A stretch of 64,000 nucleotides of DNA from positions 1 through 64,000 of the forward strand of contig CAZLBP010000008.1 of the NCBI GenBank assembly GCA_964557855.1. Reading direction: 5' to 3'. Each line of letters begins with the position of its first letter. Positions within the stretch are counted from its first letter, which is position 1. This document shows, piece by piece, positions 35,739-44,455 of the stretch. This DNA comes from JAJRZL01 sp964557855. Lineage in GTDB: Bacteria > Zixibacteria > MSB-5A5 > GN15 > FEB-12. The notes under the pieces were generated by a model that searched no databases, was not told the DNA's origin, and worked only from the letters and a program-made list of their open reading frames with translations. Made by a program: the position numbers and the translations under genes.

Positions 35739-36296
35739 ATGGCGCAAAAGATCCTGGCGGTTGACGACGAGCCCAACATGCTCCGACTTCTGGAGCGGAT
35801 CATCACGGAAAAGACGCCGTTCCAGTTTGCTTCCACCCCCAATTCGCTGGAGGTGGAGAGCATGCTGGAGCAGGAAGAATTCGATCTGGTCATCACCGAT
35901 TTGAAGATGCCGGGGAAAGATGGGCTCGATATTCTGCGTTTCATTCGAGAGTCCCATCGGCACGAAGAGGTCATAATCATAACCGCTTTCGGCTCGATGG
36001 ACTCGGCGTCACGGGCCATGTCGCAGGGCGTGTTCGACTATATCACCAAGCCCTTCAAGAAAGAAGAGATTCTCCACACGATCAACCGGGCCATGCGCTG
36101 GCAGCAGATGAAACGGGATGCCGGTCGGTTCGACGACCTGTTGAACTGCGAACCGTTCGACGAAGCTCTGGAACAGTTTCAAGTTGAATATGTCAAACGG
36201 CTTGCCGCCAAGTGCGGCCACAACCACGAGGAAGTAGCACGGGTGGCGCAACTGCCGATCGAGTGCGTGCGGGCTATTCTGGATCAGCAGCACTGA
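35739..36296 (+). CDS. Response regulator: receiver plus Fis-like C-terminus, no AAA+
   Basis: A 185-residue protein. The receiver (1-122) has DDEP near residue 9, phospho-acceptor Asp54, a Thr switch (IITAFGS) and Lys107, and is NtrC-like in sequence (DLVITDLKMPGKDGLDILRF). The last 50 residues (FQVEYVKRLAAKCGHNHEEV, then AQLPIECVRAIL) look like a Fis-type HTH, joined directly to the receiver with no AAA+ domain. It therefore cannot remodel sigma-54 polymerase and may act as a simple DNA-binding or competing regulator. It starts 5 nt after the kinase stop and is its probable partner. Confidence 0.88.
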   Translation: MAQKILAVDDEPNMLRLLERIITEKTPFQFASTPNSLEVESMLEQEEFDLVITDLKMPGKDGLDILRFIRESHRHEEVIIITAFGSMDSASRAMSQGVFDYITKPFKKEEILHTINRAMRWQQMKRDAGRFDDLLNCEPFDEALEQFQVEYVKRLAAKCGHNHEEVARVAQLPIECVRAILDQQH

Positions 36297-36366
36297 ACGA
36301 CGGCCGAGCGCGTGGGTTGTGCCGCGCAGGTCTTCAAACCCGCCGGTAAGTCGTATTCTCCGCATC

Positions 36367-36429
36367 CCCAGGTTGCACTTGGGAACGCAGCCAATACCAG
36401 TAGGTCGAAATCCCGCTTCGGGTTTCGAC
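36367..36429. repeat. Adjacent CCCAGGTTGCACTTGGG and TAGGTCGAAATCC repeats
   Basis: CCCAGGTTGCACTTGGGAAC (36367-36388) followed by TAGGTCGAAATCCCGCTTCG... (36401-36429). The same two repeat types are neighbours at 28227-28383 and 52764-52827, so they may travel as a unit. Confidence 0.7.
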
Positions 36430-36479
36430 TAGGGCTCAGTCATTTTGGAGTTGCACTGGGGAAGGAGAAGATCGCCCAC

Positions 36480-37205
36480 CTACACCACCAAAACTCTTAT
36501 ATCGCCGATAAAACTGTTGGCGGCGATGTAGAGTTTGCGTTCGGCGTCATTGTAGTTGGATGTGTGAGCATCGAGATTGTTGGAAAACCGGCTCGCGCGC
36601 CGGCCCAGCGCCTCCACGTCCCCGATGAAGTTCGAGCAGTGGACAAATACCTCCATGTCCCTCGGGATCATCACCCGGATGTCGCCGATGAAGCCGGAAA
36701 TGACGATACGGTTGAGTCCCGGATCGAGCTTGCCACCATGGACTTTCAGCTCCACATCACCAAATCCGGACGAGACCTCGACGTTGGCCAGGCCCATGTC
36801 CGTGAAGTCAATAAACATATCGCCGAATGTCTTGCTGTAGCGAAGTTTGCCCTCCGGAGTCATCCCGGCTGGGGCGTCGGTGTACCTGGCGTCGGCGCCC
36901 GCCTGGGCTGACGTGCGGGTGAATGTCGCTCGCGCCTGAGCCTCGTGGATTTCGCTGGGGCGGGGGGGCGTTTCGGGAGCGCTTTGTTGGTAAGTAAAGG
37001 TGGTCTGTTCGCGGTCCGTCTTTGGATATTGCTCTTGCTTTCGCCTTCGGACAATCAACCAGATGCCGATTGCGATGAAGGCCGTCGGCACCAGAAACCG
37101 CATAACGTCCTCGAACGTGTAATACAGCAGGTCGAGAGTATTCAGAAGCAGAAAGAAGCCCACAATGATTAGAATAAGACCGAATATGAGTTTCTTATGG
37201 CTCAC
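36480..37205 (-). CDS. LiaF-like membrane protein
   Basis: A 241-residue protein. Two N-terminal membrane helices (LIFGLILIIVGFFLLLNTLD, LVPTAFIAIGIWLIVRRR) are followed by a polar linker and a C-terminal beta-helix-like domain with the GDhx repeats of the LiaF/YvqF cell-wall stress family: KTFGDMFIDF, SSGFGDVELKVHGG, ISGFIGDIRVMIPRDMEVFV, NSFIGDIRVLVV. In Firmicutes LiaF restrains the LiaS kinase under envelope stress; in Gram-negative genomes the role is undefined. There is no Lia-type kinase beside it. Spacing from the porin gene upstream is 216 nt with a possible terminator between. Confidence 0.8.
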   Translation of the reverse strand: MSHKKLIFGLILIIVGFFLLLNTLDLLYYTFEDVMRFLVPTAFIAIGIWLIVRRRKQEQYPKTDREQTTFTYQQSAPETPPRPSEIHEAQARATFTRTSAQAGADARYTDAPAGMTPEGKLRYSKTFGDMFIDFTDMGLANVEVSSGFGDVELKVHGGKLDPGLNRIVISGFIGDIRVMIPRDMEVFVHCSNFIGDVEALGRRASRFSNNLDAHTSNYNDAERKLYIAANSFIGDIRVLVV

Positions 37206-37313
37206 AGAAGTTCTTTTCGGTTAGTGGTTCTCATATCGCCGTATACGTAAGAGTTGCCTCTCGGTTACGCACCATACGGATTAAGTCTATGAGACATAAT
37301 ATGTCATGGCAAG

Positions 37314-37339
37314 AAAAAAAAGGTCGTGGGGGTGACCCC
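37314..37339 (-). terminator. Possible terminator after the porin gene
   Basis: Minus strand: a short GC stem GGGGT-C-ACCCC (plus 37329-37339), then CACGACC and an eight-U tract (plus A-run 37314-37321). The stem is short, so confidence is low. Confidence 0.3.
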
Positions 37340-37421
37340 GCGTGGTCGCCCGCTGGCGGGGTACCCACATCGGGGTACCCCTACGATTTTGGAACGTCTC
37401 AGTCGGATTGCCCGCTGCCGC

Positions 37422-38690
37422 TTACATTTCGAAATCCAACGTGGCCATGCTGTAGGCCCAGAATCCGGGATCAGGGTCCGTCATTCCGGCAAAGGCCTCC
37501 TGGGGCAAAAAGATAGAGGCGCCCGCAAGCAGTTCCACCCCAGCCACACGTGTCGTCGACACCGTCAGATCGAATTCGATGCCGACGTCTTTGGTCAAGC
37601 TGGTGTCAATCGGGCTGACATAATCCTGCGCGGTCGAGAAGTAGTGCAAATCGCCTTTGATCGTCCAGCCCGGCGCCGGATCGACACTGCCGCGCAACAT
37701 GAGATCCATAAGCCCGCCCGGGTTGGAGCTGACGAAATAGTCCATATAGCCGCGGAACTTGTGCCCGGTGTAGTACGAATTCTGGTACGTCTTAACCTTG
37801 GTCGAATCGGAAAAATCATCACCCGAAGAATAGTCAATCCCCACCGCCACTCTCGCATTGTTCGGCCCCGGGAACGTGAAGCCGGCTTCAAAGGCAAACA
37901 TGAAGGCCGAGATATCCAGCTCCAGCGAATCCGGGCTGACACTGTTCGGCATTTTGCCGAATTGATACACGCCGTTCAGAGTGAAATCCCACTGCAAATG
38001 AACTCGGTGGTAATAGAGACCGACGTTGAACCGGTCCAGCCGGTTGTAGACGTAGCCGGTGGAATCGGCATTGTACTCGTAGAAGCCGAACAGGTCGAGA
38101 TTCCAGGCCCCGACGCTGCTGTAGAAGCCGAAGATATCGAAATCGCGATTGTATTCGGGGTTTTGCAGCTCCAGTCGTTTCAACCAGAACAAGGTCGTTT
38201 TGTAGTTATCACCGCCCTGGTACCAAAGCTGCATGCCGTCCCAGGTTCGGCCGACATTGCTCCAGCCGACGTTGCCGAAGACACGGTGATTACCCTTGAC
38301 GAACTCGAACCGTCCAGCCTTGCCGCCCCAACCCCGGCCGAAGATTCGCTTCACCTTGATATACGCCTGGTGCATATCGACGTTCTTGCCGTCATTGAGC
38401 GCTCCCGACGACGGCAAACCGAATTGGTTGTATTCGCCGGCCACGCGACTGTCCTGGAATTGGATATAAGCAATTGCGTTATCATCGACTTCGGCTTTCA
38501 CGCCGAACCGGGTGCGCAGCTCAGCAAAGTGATCTGTAGCCAGGGTGGTGTCGAAGATACCGAACCGATCATCGAGAGTCGATCGGGCTCGAATCTGACC
38601 GTCAAAGGTCACTGTGGTCGCGGACCAAACCGGCGCTGCAATCAGCGTGATCAAAACGCCGATCACGACCGGTGTTCGAAGTGATTTCAC
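37422..38690 (-). CDS. Alginate-export-like outer-membrane porin
   Basis: 423 residues from the GTG at 38690, which has a consensus AGGAGG 7 nt upstream; an ATG at 38750 would put that site inside the gene. A signal peptide (TPVVIGVLITLIAAPVWSA) is followed by the N-terminal strand TVTFDGQIRARSTLDDRFG, typical of alginate-export (AlgE-like) barrels. Many further strands follow (RFGVKAEVDDNAIAYIQFQD, VGRTWDGMQLWYQGGDNYKT) and the protein ends YSMATLDFEM. Substrate unknown. A 452-codon antisense ORF over it is a shadow. Confidence 0.8.
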   Translation of the reverse strand: MKSLRTPVVIGVLITLIAAPVWSATTVTFDGQIRARSTLDDRFGIFDTTLATDHFAELRTRFGVKAEVDDNAIAYIQFQDSRVAGEYNQFGLPSSGALNDGKNVDMHQAYIKVKRIFGRGWGGKAGRFEFVKGNHRVFGNVGWSNVGRTWDGMQLWYQGGDNYKTTLFWLKRLELQNPEYNRDFDIFGFYSSVGAWNLDLFGFYEYNADSTGYVYNRLDRFNVGLYYHRVHLQWDFTLNGVYQFGKMPNSVSPDSLELDISAFMFAFEAGFTFPGPNNARVAVGIDYSSGDDFSDSTKVKTYQNSYYTGHKFRGYMDYFVSSNPGGLMDLMLRGSVDPAPGWTIKGDLHYFSTAQDYVSPIDTSLTKDVGIEFDLTVSTTRVAGVELLAGASIFLPQEAFAGMTDPDPGFWAYSMATLDFEM

Positions 38691-38869
38691 TTTGTTTCCT
38701 CCTTTGGGAAGATTGTGTAACAAGTTCATTCGTATCCAGTTTATTTTCATCGCACATTACGTCTCGAGAATCTGCGCATTGTTCTGCAAACAACTACCGA
38801 AACAGTCAAATTTCGATCAACAAAAAAACAACACGCCCGGGGCAGCGGGAATTTAGCAGCTTCTCAAGC

Positions 38870-38898
38870 TTGACACGGCGGCAAGGGCGGTCTTTATT
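38870..38898 (+). promoter_or_regulatory. Candidate promoter of argF
   Basis: TTGACA (38870-38875), 17-nt spacer, TTTATT (38893-38898), 58 nt upstream of the ATG. The -35 is perfect, the -10 weak. Confidence 0.4.
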
Positions 38899-38956
38899 CC
38901 CCGAGATTTTTGGACCAAACGGAAACACGCACGGCGCTTGACAGATAGGAGGAAGT

Positions 38957-39859
38957 ATGCCGCGTTCACTTTGTCAAATCACGGATCTGGCCGCCGACGA
39001 AATACGGGAGATTTTCGATCTCTGTGCCCGCATGAAGAAAGGGGAGATCAGTCCGCGCCCGCTCGAGGGCAAGTCGGTGGCGTGTGTCTTTGCCAAGGAG
39101 TCACTGCGAACGAGAGTGTCCTTTGAAGTCGGAATTTCGGAACTGGGAGGGGACTCTATTTACATTACCGGTAACGAAATCAAACTGGGCCAGCGCGAAA
39201 GCATAGCCGACGCGGCCCGGGTCCTGTCGCGCTACGTTGGGTTGATCATGATCCGTACTTTCAAGCAGTCCGACGTCGAAGAACTGGCCAGATACGCCAG
39301 TGTCCCGATCGTCAACGGGCTCACGGACCTGGTGCATCCCTGCCAGATTCTGGGTGATTACTTCACGGTTTTGGAGCACCTGGAAAAGAAGGACCGGTAC
39401 TGCGTGGCGTACGTCGGCGACGGCAACAACGTCACGAACAGTTGGCTGAATCTGGCGGCGCGCATTCCCCTGGAGTTTCGAATTGGAACGGCGGAGGACT
39501 GTCATCCGGACAGCGGACTTCTGGAGCAGGCCCGGGCCAATCCGGACAGCAAAATCGTACTGACGGACGATCCTAAAGAAGCGGTTCGGCATGCCGATGT
39601 AGTCTATACGGATGTCTGGGCCTCTATGGGCCAGAAACATCTAGTAGAGGAGAAAGCAAGTAAGTTAGCAAGATATCAACTTAATAGTCAGTTACTGGCT
39701 CTGGCGGATCCGAAGGCTATCGTGCTGCACTGCTTGCCGGCCGAACGCGGTCGAGAAATCACCGACGAGGTCATGGACGGTCCCCAGTCACGAGTATTCG
39801 ACCAGGCCGAAAACAGGCTGCACATTCAGAAGGCAATCATGACGTTCCTTCTGAAGTAG
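38957..39859 (+). CDS. argF: Ornithine carbamoyltransferase
   Basis: A 300-residue protein with ribosome site TAGGAGG. The carbamoyl-phosphate loop FAKESLRTRVSFE (residues 45-57) has Leu where many enzymes have STRTR, a known variant. HPCQILGDYFT follows. The ornithine site is marked by YVGDGNNVTNSW and the SMG loop DVWASMGQK, with HCLPAERGREITDEV near the end. The SMG loop argues for L-ornithine and against the acetyl- or succinyl-ornithine variants. It forms citrulline in arginine synthesis; no other arg gene is adjacent, so it is either scattered biosynthesis or part of a distant pathway. Confidence 0.93.
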   Translation: MPRSLCQITDLAADEIREIFDLCARMKKGEISPRPLEGKSVACVFAKESLRTRVSFEVGISELGGDSIYITGNEIKLGQRESIADAARVLSRYVGLIMIRTFKQSDVEELARYASVPIVNGLTDLVHPCQILGDYFTVLEHLEKKDRYCVAYVGDGNNVTNSWLNLAARIPLEFRIGTAEDCHPDSGLLEQARANPDSKIVLTDDPKEAVRHADVVYTDVWASMGQKHLVEEKASKLARYQLNSQLLALADPKAIVLHCLPAERGREITDEVMDGPQSRVFDQAENRLHIQKAIMTFLLK

Positions 39860-39912
39860 AATTCCGAGACGGTTCGACCAGTAACAGGCTATTAAAAAGA
39901 AAGGAGACGCAT

Positions 39913-40770
39913 ATGCGTTTCGCGCGGGCAGTGCTCTTGTTAGGGCTAACCGTCACATTGGGAACCGGACTGGCTTTCCTGGGCTGCTCCGATGATTCTC
40001 CGACTGATTCCAATAGAGGCAACTCCAACGATCCCAACTTCCTGGCGGTACAGGAGCAGTTGACGGTCGTGGTCGATTCGACGTTGCAGTGGTTCGAGGA
40101 CGGCGTGGGTTCGATGTTGACTCTGGCTACCGACACGACAGTTGATCCCATTATCAATTCGCCGACCGATCCCCAGGCAGTTACCGATTCGAGCAGCGCG
40201 GTGTATACCGAGGACGGCTGGCACGTCATCTATGTGTCCTACCATACCGATGATTACAGCACCCTGGTGGCCGATTCGATCCAATTCGTCAAGGGCGGAG
40301 AATATCAGAAGAGCCCAACCGATCTGGAGACCCTGATCTACAAAAGGGTGGTCGATTTCTCGGCCGTGGATACGACCTCCATCTACGAGTCGTTCACCAA
40401 TCGGGCGGAATTCACGTTCGATGACTTGAATACGCTGGAAGCCACGATCAACGGCACTAACACTCGAAACGTCACGATCAAAGACGTGTCGGGTGACGAA
40501 ACCACCTGGCGGACCTTCAGTGTCGAGACGACCATCAGCGACATCGAGATCGTCAGGACCGGCTCCCGCTGGGATCAGACCTGTCCGGTTTCCGGTACGT
40601 TCGAAGCTACGGTCGACATGACCTATCAGGAGAACGACGGCGACCCGGTGACGACCGACTGGGGACTCAGTCTTACCTTTAACAACGGCCGGGCTACCTC
40701 GATCGTAACCTCGAACGGTCTCGTCTGGACCTACTCCAATCAGGAGTGTTTTGTACCGGCCGACGAATAG
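39913..40770 (+). CDS. Lipoprotein, unknown function
   Basis: A 285-residue protein with an AAAGGAG ribosome site. The signal peptide ends GTGLAFLGC, a good lipobox, followed by SDDSPTDSNRG. The mature part is beta-rich and Thr/Asp-rich with two Cys near the C-terminus (WDQTCPVSGTFEATV, SNQECFVPADE), possibly a disulfide. I recognise no family. A perfect terminator follows, so it is the end of a transcript that may include argF 53 nt upstream. Confidence 0.7.
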   Translation: MRFARAVLLLGLTVTLGTGLAFLGCSDDSPTDSNRGNSNDPNFLAVQEQLTVVVDSTLQWFEDGVGSMLTLATDTTVDPIINSPTDPQAVTDSSSAVYTEDGWHVIYVSYHTDDYSTLVADSIQFVKGGEYQKSPTDLETLIYKRVVDFSAVDTTSIYESFTNRAEFTFDDLNTLEATINGTNTRNVTIKDVSGDETTWRTFSVETTISDIEIVRTGSRWDQTCPVSGTFEATVDMTYQENDGDPVTTDWGLSLTFNNGRATSIVTSNGLVWTYSNQECFVPADE

Positions 40771-40797
40771 CTGATTACCTTCTTCAGGATATGACGG

Positions 40798-40828
40798 ACC
40801 CGGCTGACGGCAGCCGGGTTTTTCTTTG
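40798..40828 (+). terminator. Strong rho-independent terminator
   Basis: ACCCGGCTG (40798-40806), loop ACGG, CAGCCGGGT (40811-40819), then TTTTCTTT. Nine perfect pairs plus a U-tract. Confidence 0.92.
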
Positions 40829-40881
40829 GCCGAAAGGCGGCTGTGTGTCCGGGACTATGTCCTGTTGACAACCAGCCCCGC

Positions 40882-41331
40882 ATGAGCTACCTAGCCGCTG
40901 TGAAAGAGATTCCGAAATACACCGGTTGTTTCGTATGTGGCGACGAGAACCCTCGGGGACTGCAGGCCCGTTTCTTTTATGAAGACGGCAAAGCTGTTAC
41001 GAAAGTAGAAGCCGCTGCGCAATATGAGGGATATGCCGGCATTTACCACGGCGGCATCGTGGCGACGCTGCTCGATGAAGTTATGATAAAGGCCATCATC
41101 GCGCGGGACAAGTTGGCGGTGACAGCCGAAATGACGGTCAAGTTTCTGCATCCGGTCAGGGTCGGGGATACGCTCGAATTCAGTGGCTGGATCACCGCAA
41201 CAAGAAAGAGAGTGCACTATACGAAGGGCGAAGTTCGCGCCCCGGACGGTCTGCTTTATGCCACGGCTCAGGGTACTTATGTGGAAGCTAAACCGGAGCT
41301 AAAAGATGACTTACTGCGGTCATTGTCTTGA
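40882..41331 (+). CDS. PaaI-type hotdog thioesterase
   Basis: 149 residues from the ATG at 40882; the in-frame GTG at 40843 overlaps the terminator region and is unlikely. An N-terminal CFVCGDENPRGLQARFFYED precedes the hotdog core: YHGGIVATLLDEVM holds the conserved HGG and the catalytic Asp/Glu region, followed by AEMTVKFLHPVRVGDTLEFS and KGEVRAPDGLLYATAQGTYV. Such proteins hydrolyse acyl-CoA or acyl-ACP thioesters. The substrate is unknown. The CFVCGxxNPxGL start is typical of one subgroup. Confidence 0.88.
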   Translation: MSYLAAVKEIPKYTGCFVCGDENPRGLQARFFYEDGKAVTKVEAAAQYEGYAGIYHGGIVATLLDEVMIKAIIARDKLAVTAEMTVKFLHPVRVGDTLEFSGWITATRKRVHYTKGEVRAPDGLLYATAQGTYVEAKPELKDDLLRSLS

Positions 41332-41368
41332 CCCCGAGAGCGTGCTGAAAAAGCCACATGTGGCTGTT

Positions 41369-41420
41369 TTGGCAGGTCCTGCGAATCCCACCCCAGTGGA
41401 ATCGTGTGTCCTACCGCCGG
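41369..41420 (-). repeat. Inverted copy of the composite GTCGGGTCTTGAGCC-family repeat (3' half)
   Basis: TTGGCAGGTCCTGCGAATCC...GGAATCGTGTGTCCTACCGCC is the reverse complement of 54316-54365 with few changes. It lies between the thioesterase and the M28 peptidase. Confidence 0.7.
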
Positions 41421-41515
41421 GCGGCCTTTTTGCGCTTTCTAAAGCTGACCGTGCCGTTTTGAACAACTGTACCCGAGTCGGCGTTATTGTCTGTAACGAG
41501 TAACTGGAGAGCAGT

Positions 41516-44278
41516 ATGATGCGATATGCCCGGTCCTTGACGACCTTCTGTATTCTGGTGGCGATAGTTGACAACGCAGCCGCGGAAGAAGTTGGCTGGT
41601 TGACGCTCAGGAGTCACGCTGAAGCTGACCGAGCCGAAGCCATTTTGGATCACGCTTTTGTCAGAGTCGGTAACCGGTTCGTTGTCGGCGTTGATTCTGA
41701 AGAAAGACAAGGTCTGCGAGAAGCTGGACTGGTGTTCGAAACCCTGTTTTCCGATCGGAGCCCCCGGGACCTGTTTCTGATTCATCCCAAGGATGGGCCG
41801 GTTGAGAACGGGACTAGCGACAGGGAACTGGAAAGAAGTGTCCAGTTAAATGACGAAATGAGACTGGCAGCGCTCACTCCACCGCTGGCGGCTGGCATCA
41901 ACGAGTCCCGGTTATTCTTCGCCACACCACTGACGGACCTGCACGCCCGATTGCGGTACGTACCGCCCGCAGTGAGCGGCTATTTATCGCAGTTGGAAGA
42001 TTATCCCAGTGACTCGCTGGTCGCCCGTGTCAGTCTGGACTCTCTCTATGCCTGGGACACTCGTTTGGAGGCGTTCCAAACCCGCTATATCTGGAGTGAT
42101 TCCATCGATGCCGCCCGCGACTGGATTATAGGCAAACTGCTGGACTGGGGCTACACGGATGTATCGGTTCAGCCGTTTGAATTCAACGGGGGCACCCACT
42201 ACAACGTTGTGTGCGTAAAACCGGGTTATGCCGAACCCGACAAGACGATCGTGATCGGCGGGCACTATGATTCCATTAACAATGGCAGTGATCCACTCGT
42301 CTTCGCCCCGGGTGCCGATGACAACGGTTCCGGGACGGCCTTAACCATGGAAATAGCCCGGGTTCTGGCGGACGTCCCCCTGCGCAAGACCGTCATCTTC
42401 ATGGCGTTCTCCGCCGAAGAGCAGGGGCTGGTGGGCTCCGAGTACGCCGCCACTCAGTTCGCGATCGCGGGGACGGATATCGAAGTAATGTACAATTACG
42501 ATATGGTGGCCTATGATCCTTATATGGCTAGAGAAATCCATGTAACTTCGGCCGGCACCATCGATGCCTACGCGGATCTATCGGCTGAGGCGGCCCTGCG
42601 GGTGACCAGCCTCACAACGGGTCCGACCACCGCCTCCGGCGGCGGGTCCGACCACCAATCGTTCCGAAACGAAGGATACAACGTCGTCAACAATATCGAA
42701 TCAGAATTCAATTTCGGCGGCTGGCACACCAATCAGGATATCTCTTCGCGCCTCGACTTTGAGTATTTCACCGAAGTCACCAAGATGGGCCTGGCGGCGA
42801 TTGCCATCGTGGCCGATGCCGCCCATCCGACCGCGGTCGAGAATATCGTTGACGTCGGAAACGGCCAGTCATTGGAAGTGTTCTGGAGCGACTGCGATCC
42901 GACGTATACATACCGTGTACTCTGGGGAAGCTCATCGGGCAATTACACCGATTCGATGACGGTTGCAGCCGGCGCCTGCTCGACAACAATCAGCGGACTG
43001 ACGGATGGCGTACGGTACTTCGTGTCGGTGGTGGGAGATGCCCCCGACGGTTATCCGGCTGTCTACTCGGTGGAAGGAAGCCGGACGCCGTTGGTCGTCC
43101 CTCGCGTGCCAACCCAGTTCTCAGCTTCACCCGACTCCGCCGCCATCATTCTGGCGTGGGAGGACAATCTCGAAGCGGATATTGCCGGGTACAATGTCTA
43201 CCGACTGATGGAGGGGAGCGATTGGGTATTATTCAAGTCCAATCTCCCGACTTCCTCGTTTGTTGACAGTACGGTGTACCCTCATTTGACATATCGTTAT
43301 CGAGTGACGGCCGTTGATAGCGATGCGAACGAATCCGATTTATCGCCCGAGTCCGAGGCCGTGCCGGCCTCGTTTGATCTCGGCATTCTTGTGGTCGATG
43401 AGACTTCGGCAACAGGCGGCGGCCTGCCGCAGGAAGATCATGAGGCGTTCCTTGATTCCGTTTTTGGAGAAACGGAGTATTCTTTGGTTCGACTGGAAGA
43501 AGACACTCTGGCCCTGTCGAGAAGCCTGGCCGGTCAATATTCATCCATCTTCTGGTTTGATGATGACGTCAACAGGAATTACATCAACAACAGCAGTGAC
43601 AGCTTGGCCTGGTACGCCAAATATGCCGCTCACATCCTTGTCAGCGGCCACCGAACCATCCAGAGCTGGGGAACAGCCGGACCGGAGCCGGGCGAAATCC
43701 GCTATGAAGAATTCGGCCTGCAAGATGTCACTTACAGGCTCAATCTATTCGACTTCAAAGGGGCTTCCGGCATTGCCGGATGGCCGCCTCTGACCGTGGA
43801 TACAGCCCGGGCAATCGCCGCCTGGTCTGAGAAGTATCTACCGGTCATTCCCAAGTTTGAAGCAAGAGCAGGCGCCGATGTGATCTACACGTACGAATCA
43901 TCCATAGCCGACCCGGAATACCAGGGTCAACCGGTCGGTCTTCTGTTCCAAAAGGGCGACTCGTATCGGATATTGCTGGGTTTTCCCCTGACATATCTCA
44001 CCAGGGAGTCAGCCGAAGCTCTGATGGCATACGTTAAGTCACTCTTTGGAGTGGATATGTATGTTTCCAGTAACGGCGACGTCAACAATTCCGGGGAAGT
44101 CACCGTGGCGGATTTGACCTTCCTGGTGGCCGCCCTGTATGTCGGCGGGCCGACCCCGCTCCTCCCCAACAATGCCGACGTGGACGGTTCCTGCGATATA
44201 AACGTGGGTGACTTAACCTATCTTCTGGGGTTCATCTTCGGAGACGGTCCCGAACCGATGCCGGGTTGCGTAGAATAG
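41516..44278 (+). CDS. Secreted M28 family metallopeptidase with FnIII and dockerin-like tail
   Basis: A 920-residue protein with a GGAG ribosome site. After a signal peptide (LTTFCILVAIVDNAAA) and a 150-residue propeptide-like region comes the M28 core with the two-zinc ligands: VIGGHYDSI, GADDNGSGTALTM, SAEEQGLVGSE, MYNYDMVAYDP and GGGSDHQSF. Fibronectin III-like units follow (LEVFWSDCDPTYTYRVLW; AIILAWEDNLEADIAGYNVY). An unclassified 200-residue region follows, and the C-terminus is a paired dockerin-like domain (GDVNNSGEVTVADLTFLVA; ADVDGSCDINVGDLTYLLG) with GGP/GPEP turns. It is an exported aminopeptidase; the tail is shared with 28550-29800. Confidence 0.92.
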   Translation: MMRYARSLTTFCILVAIVDNAAAEEVGWLTLRSHAEADRAEAILDHAFVRVGNRFVVGVDSEERQGLREAGLVFETLFSDRSPRDLFLIHPKDGPVENGTSDRELERSVQLNDEMRLAALTPPLAAGINESRLFFATPLTDLHARLRYVPPAVSGYLSQLEDYPSDSLVARVSLDSLYAWDTRLEAFQTRYIWSDSIDAARDWIIGKLLDWGYTDVSVQPFEFNGGTHYNVVCVKPGYAEPDKTIVIGGHYDSINNGSDPLVFAPGADDNGSGTALTMEIARVLADVPLRKTVIFMAFSAEEQGLVGSEYAATQFAIAGTDIEVMYNYDMVAYDPYMAREIHVTSAGTIDAYADLSAEAALRVTSLTTGPTTASGGGSDHQSFRNEGYNVVNNIESEFNFGGWHTNQDISSRLDFEYFTEVTKMGLAAIAIVADAAHPTAVENIVDVGNGQSLEVFWSDCDPTYTYRVLWGSSSGNYTDSMTVAAGACSTTISGLTDGVRYFVSVVGDAPDGYPAVYSVEGSRTPLVVPRVPTQFSASPDSAAIILAWEDNLEADIAGYNVYRLMEGSDWVLFKSNLPTSSFVDSTVYPHLTYRYRVTAVDSDANESDLSPESEAVPASFDLGILVVDETSATGGGLPQEDHEAFLDSVFGETEYSLVRLEEDTLALSRSLAGQYSSIFWFDDDVNRNYINNSSDSLAWYAKYAAHILVSGHRTIQSWGTAGPEPGEIRYEEFGLQDVTYRLNLFDFKGASGIAGWPPLTVDTARAIAAWSEKYLPVIPKFEARAGADVIYTYESSIADPEYQGQPVGLLFQKGDSYRILLGFPLTYLTRESAEALMAYVKSLFGVDMYVSSNGDVNNSGEVTVADLTFLVAALYVGGPTPLLPNNADVDGSCDINVGDLTYLLGFIFGDGPEPMPGCVE

Positions 44279-44455
44279 TACTCTTGGTATTACCTCGGTT
44301 GCACACTTGAGTCGCCACTGCCCCTGTCTCTTGGCCCGTGCCGGTTGATGCCCGACGTCCGACCCCGCAACTCTCTGTTAATCAAGCAACTGCGTAGGGT
44401 CGACTAATCGCCGTCCCGACGGCCGATCGGCACGGACCTTGCTCGTTGCCGTTCT

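Noticed and set aside
37326..38684. 452-codon plus-strand ORF
   Set aside because: Antisense shadow of the alginate-export-like porin. The porin has signal peptide, ribosome site and barrel pattern; the plus frame has no recognisable content.
38957..39859. Acetyl- or succinyl-ornithine carbamoyltransferase because of SLRTR instead of STRTR
   Set aside because: The SMG loop that contacts ornithine is present, and SLRTR is, as far as I recall, a common variant of true ornithine carbamoyltransferases.
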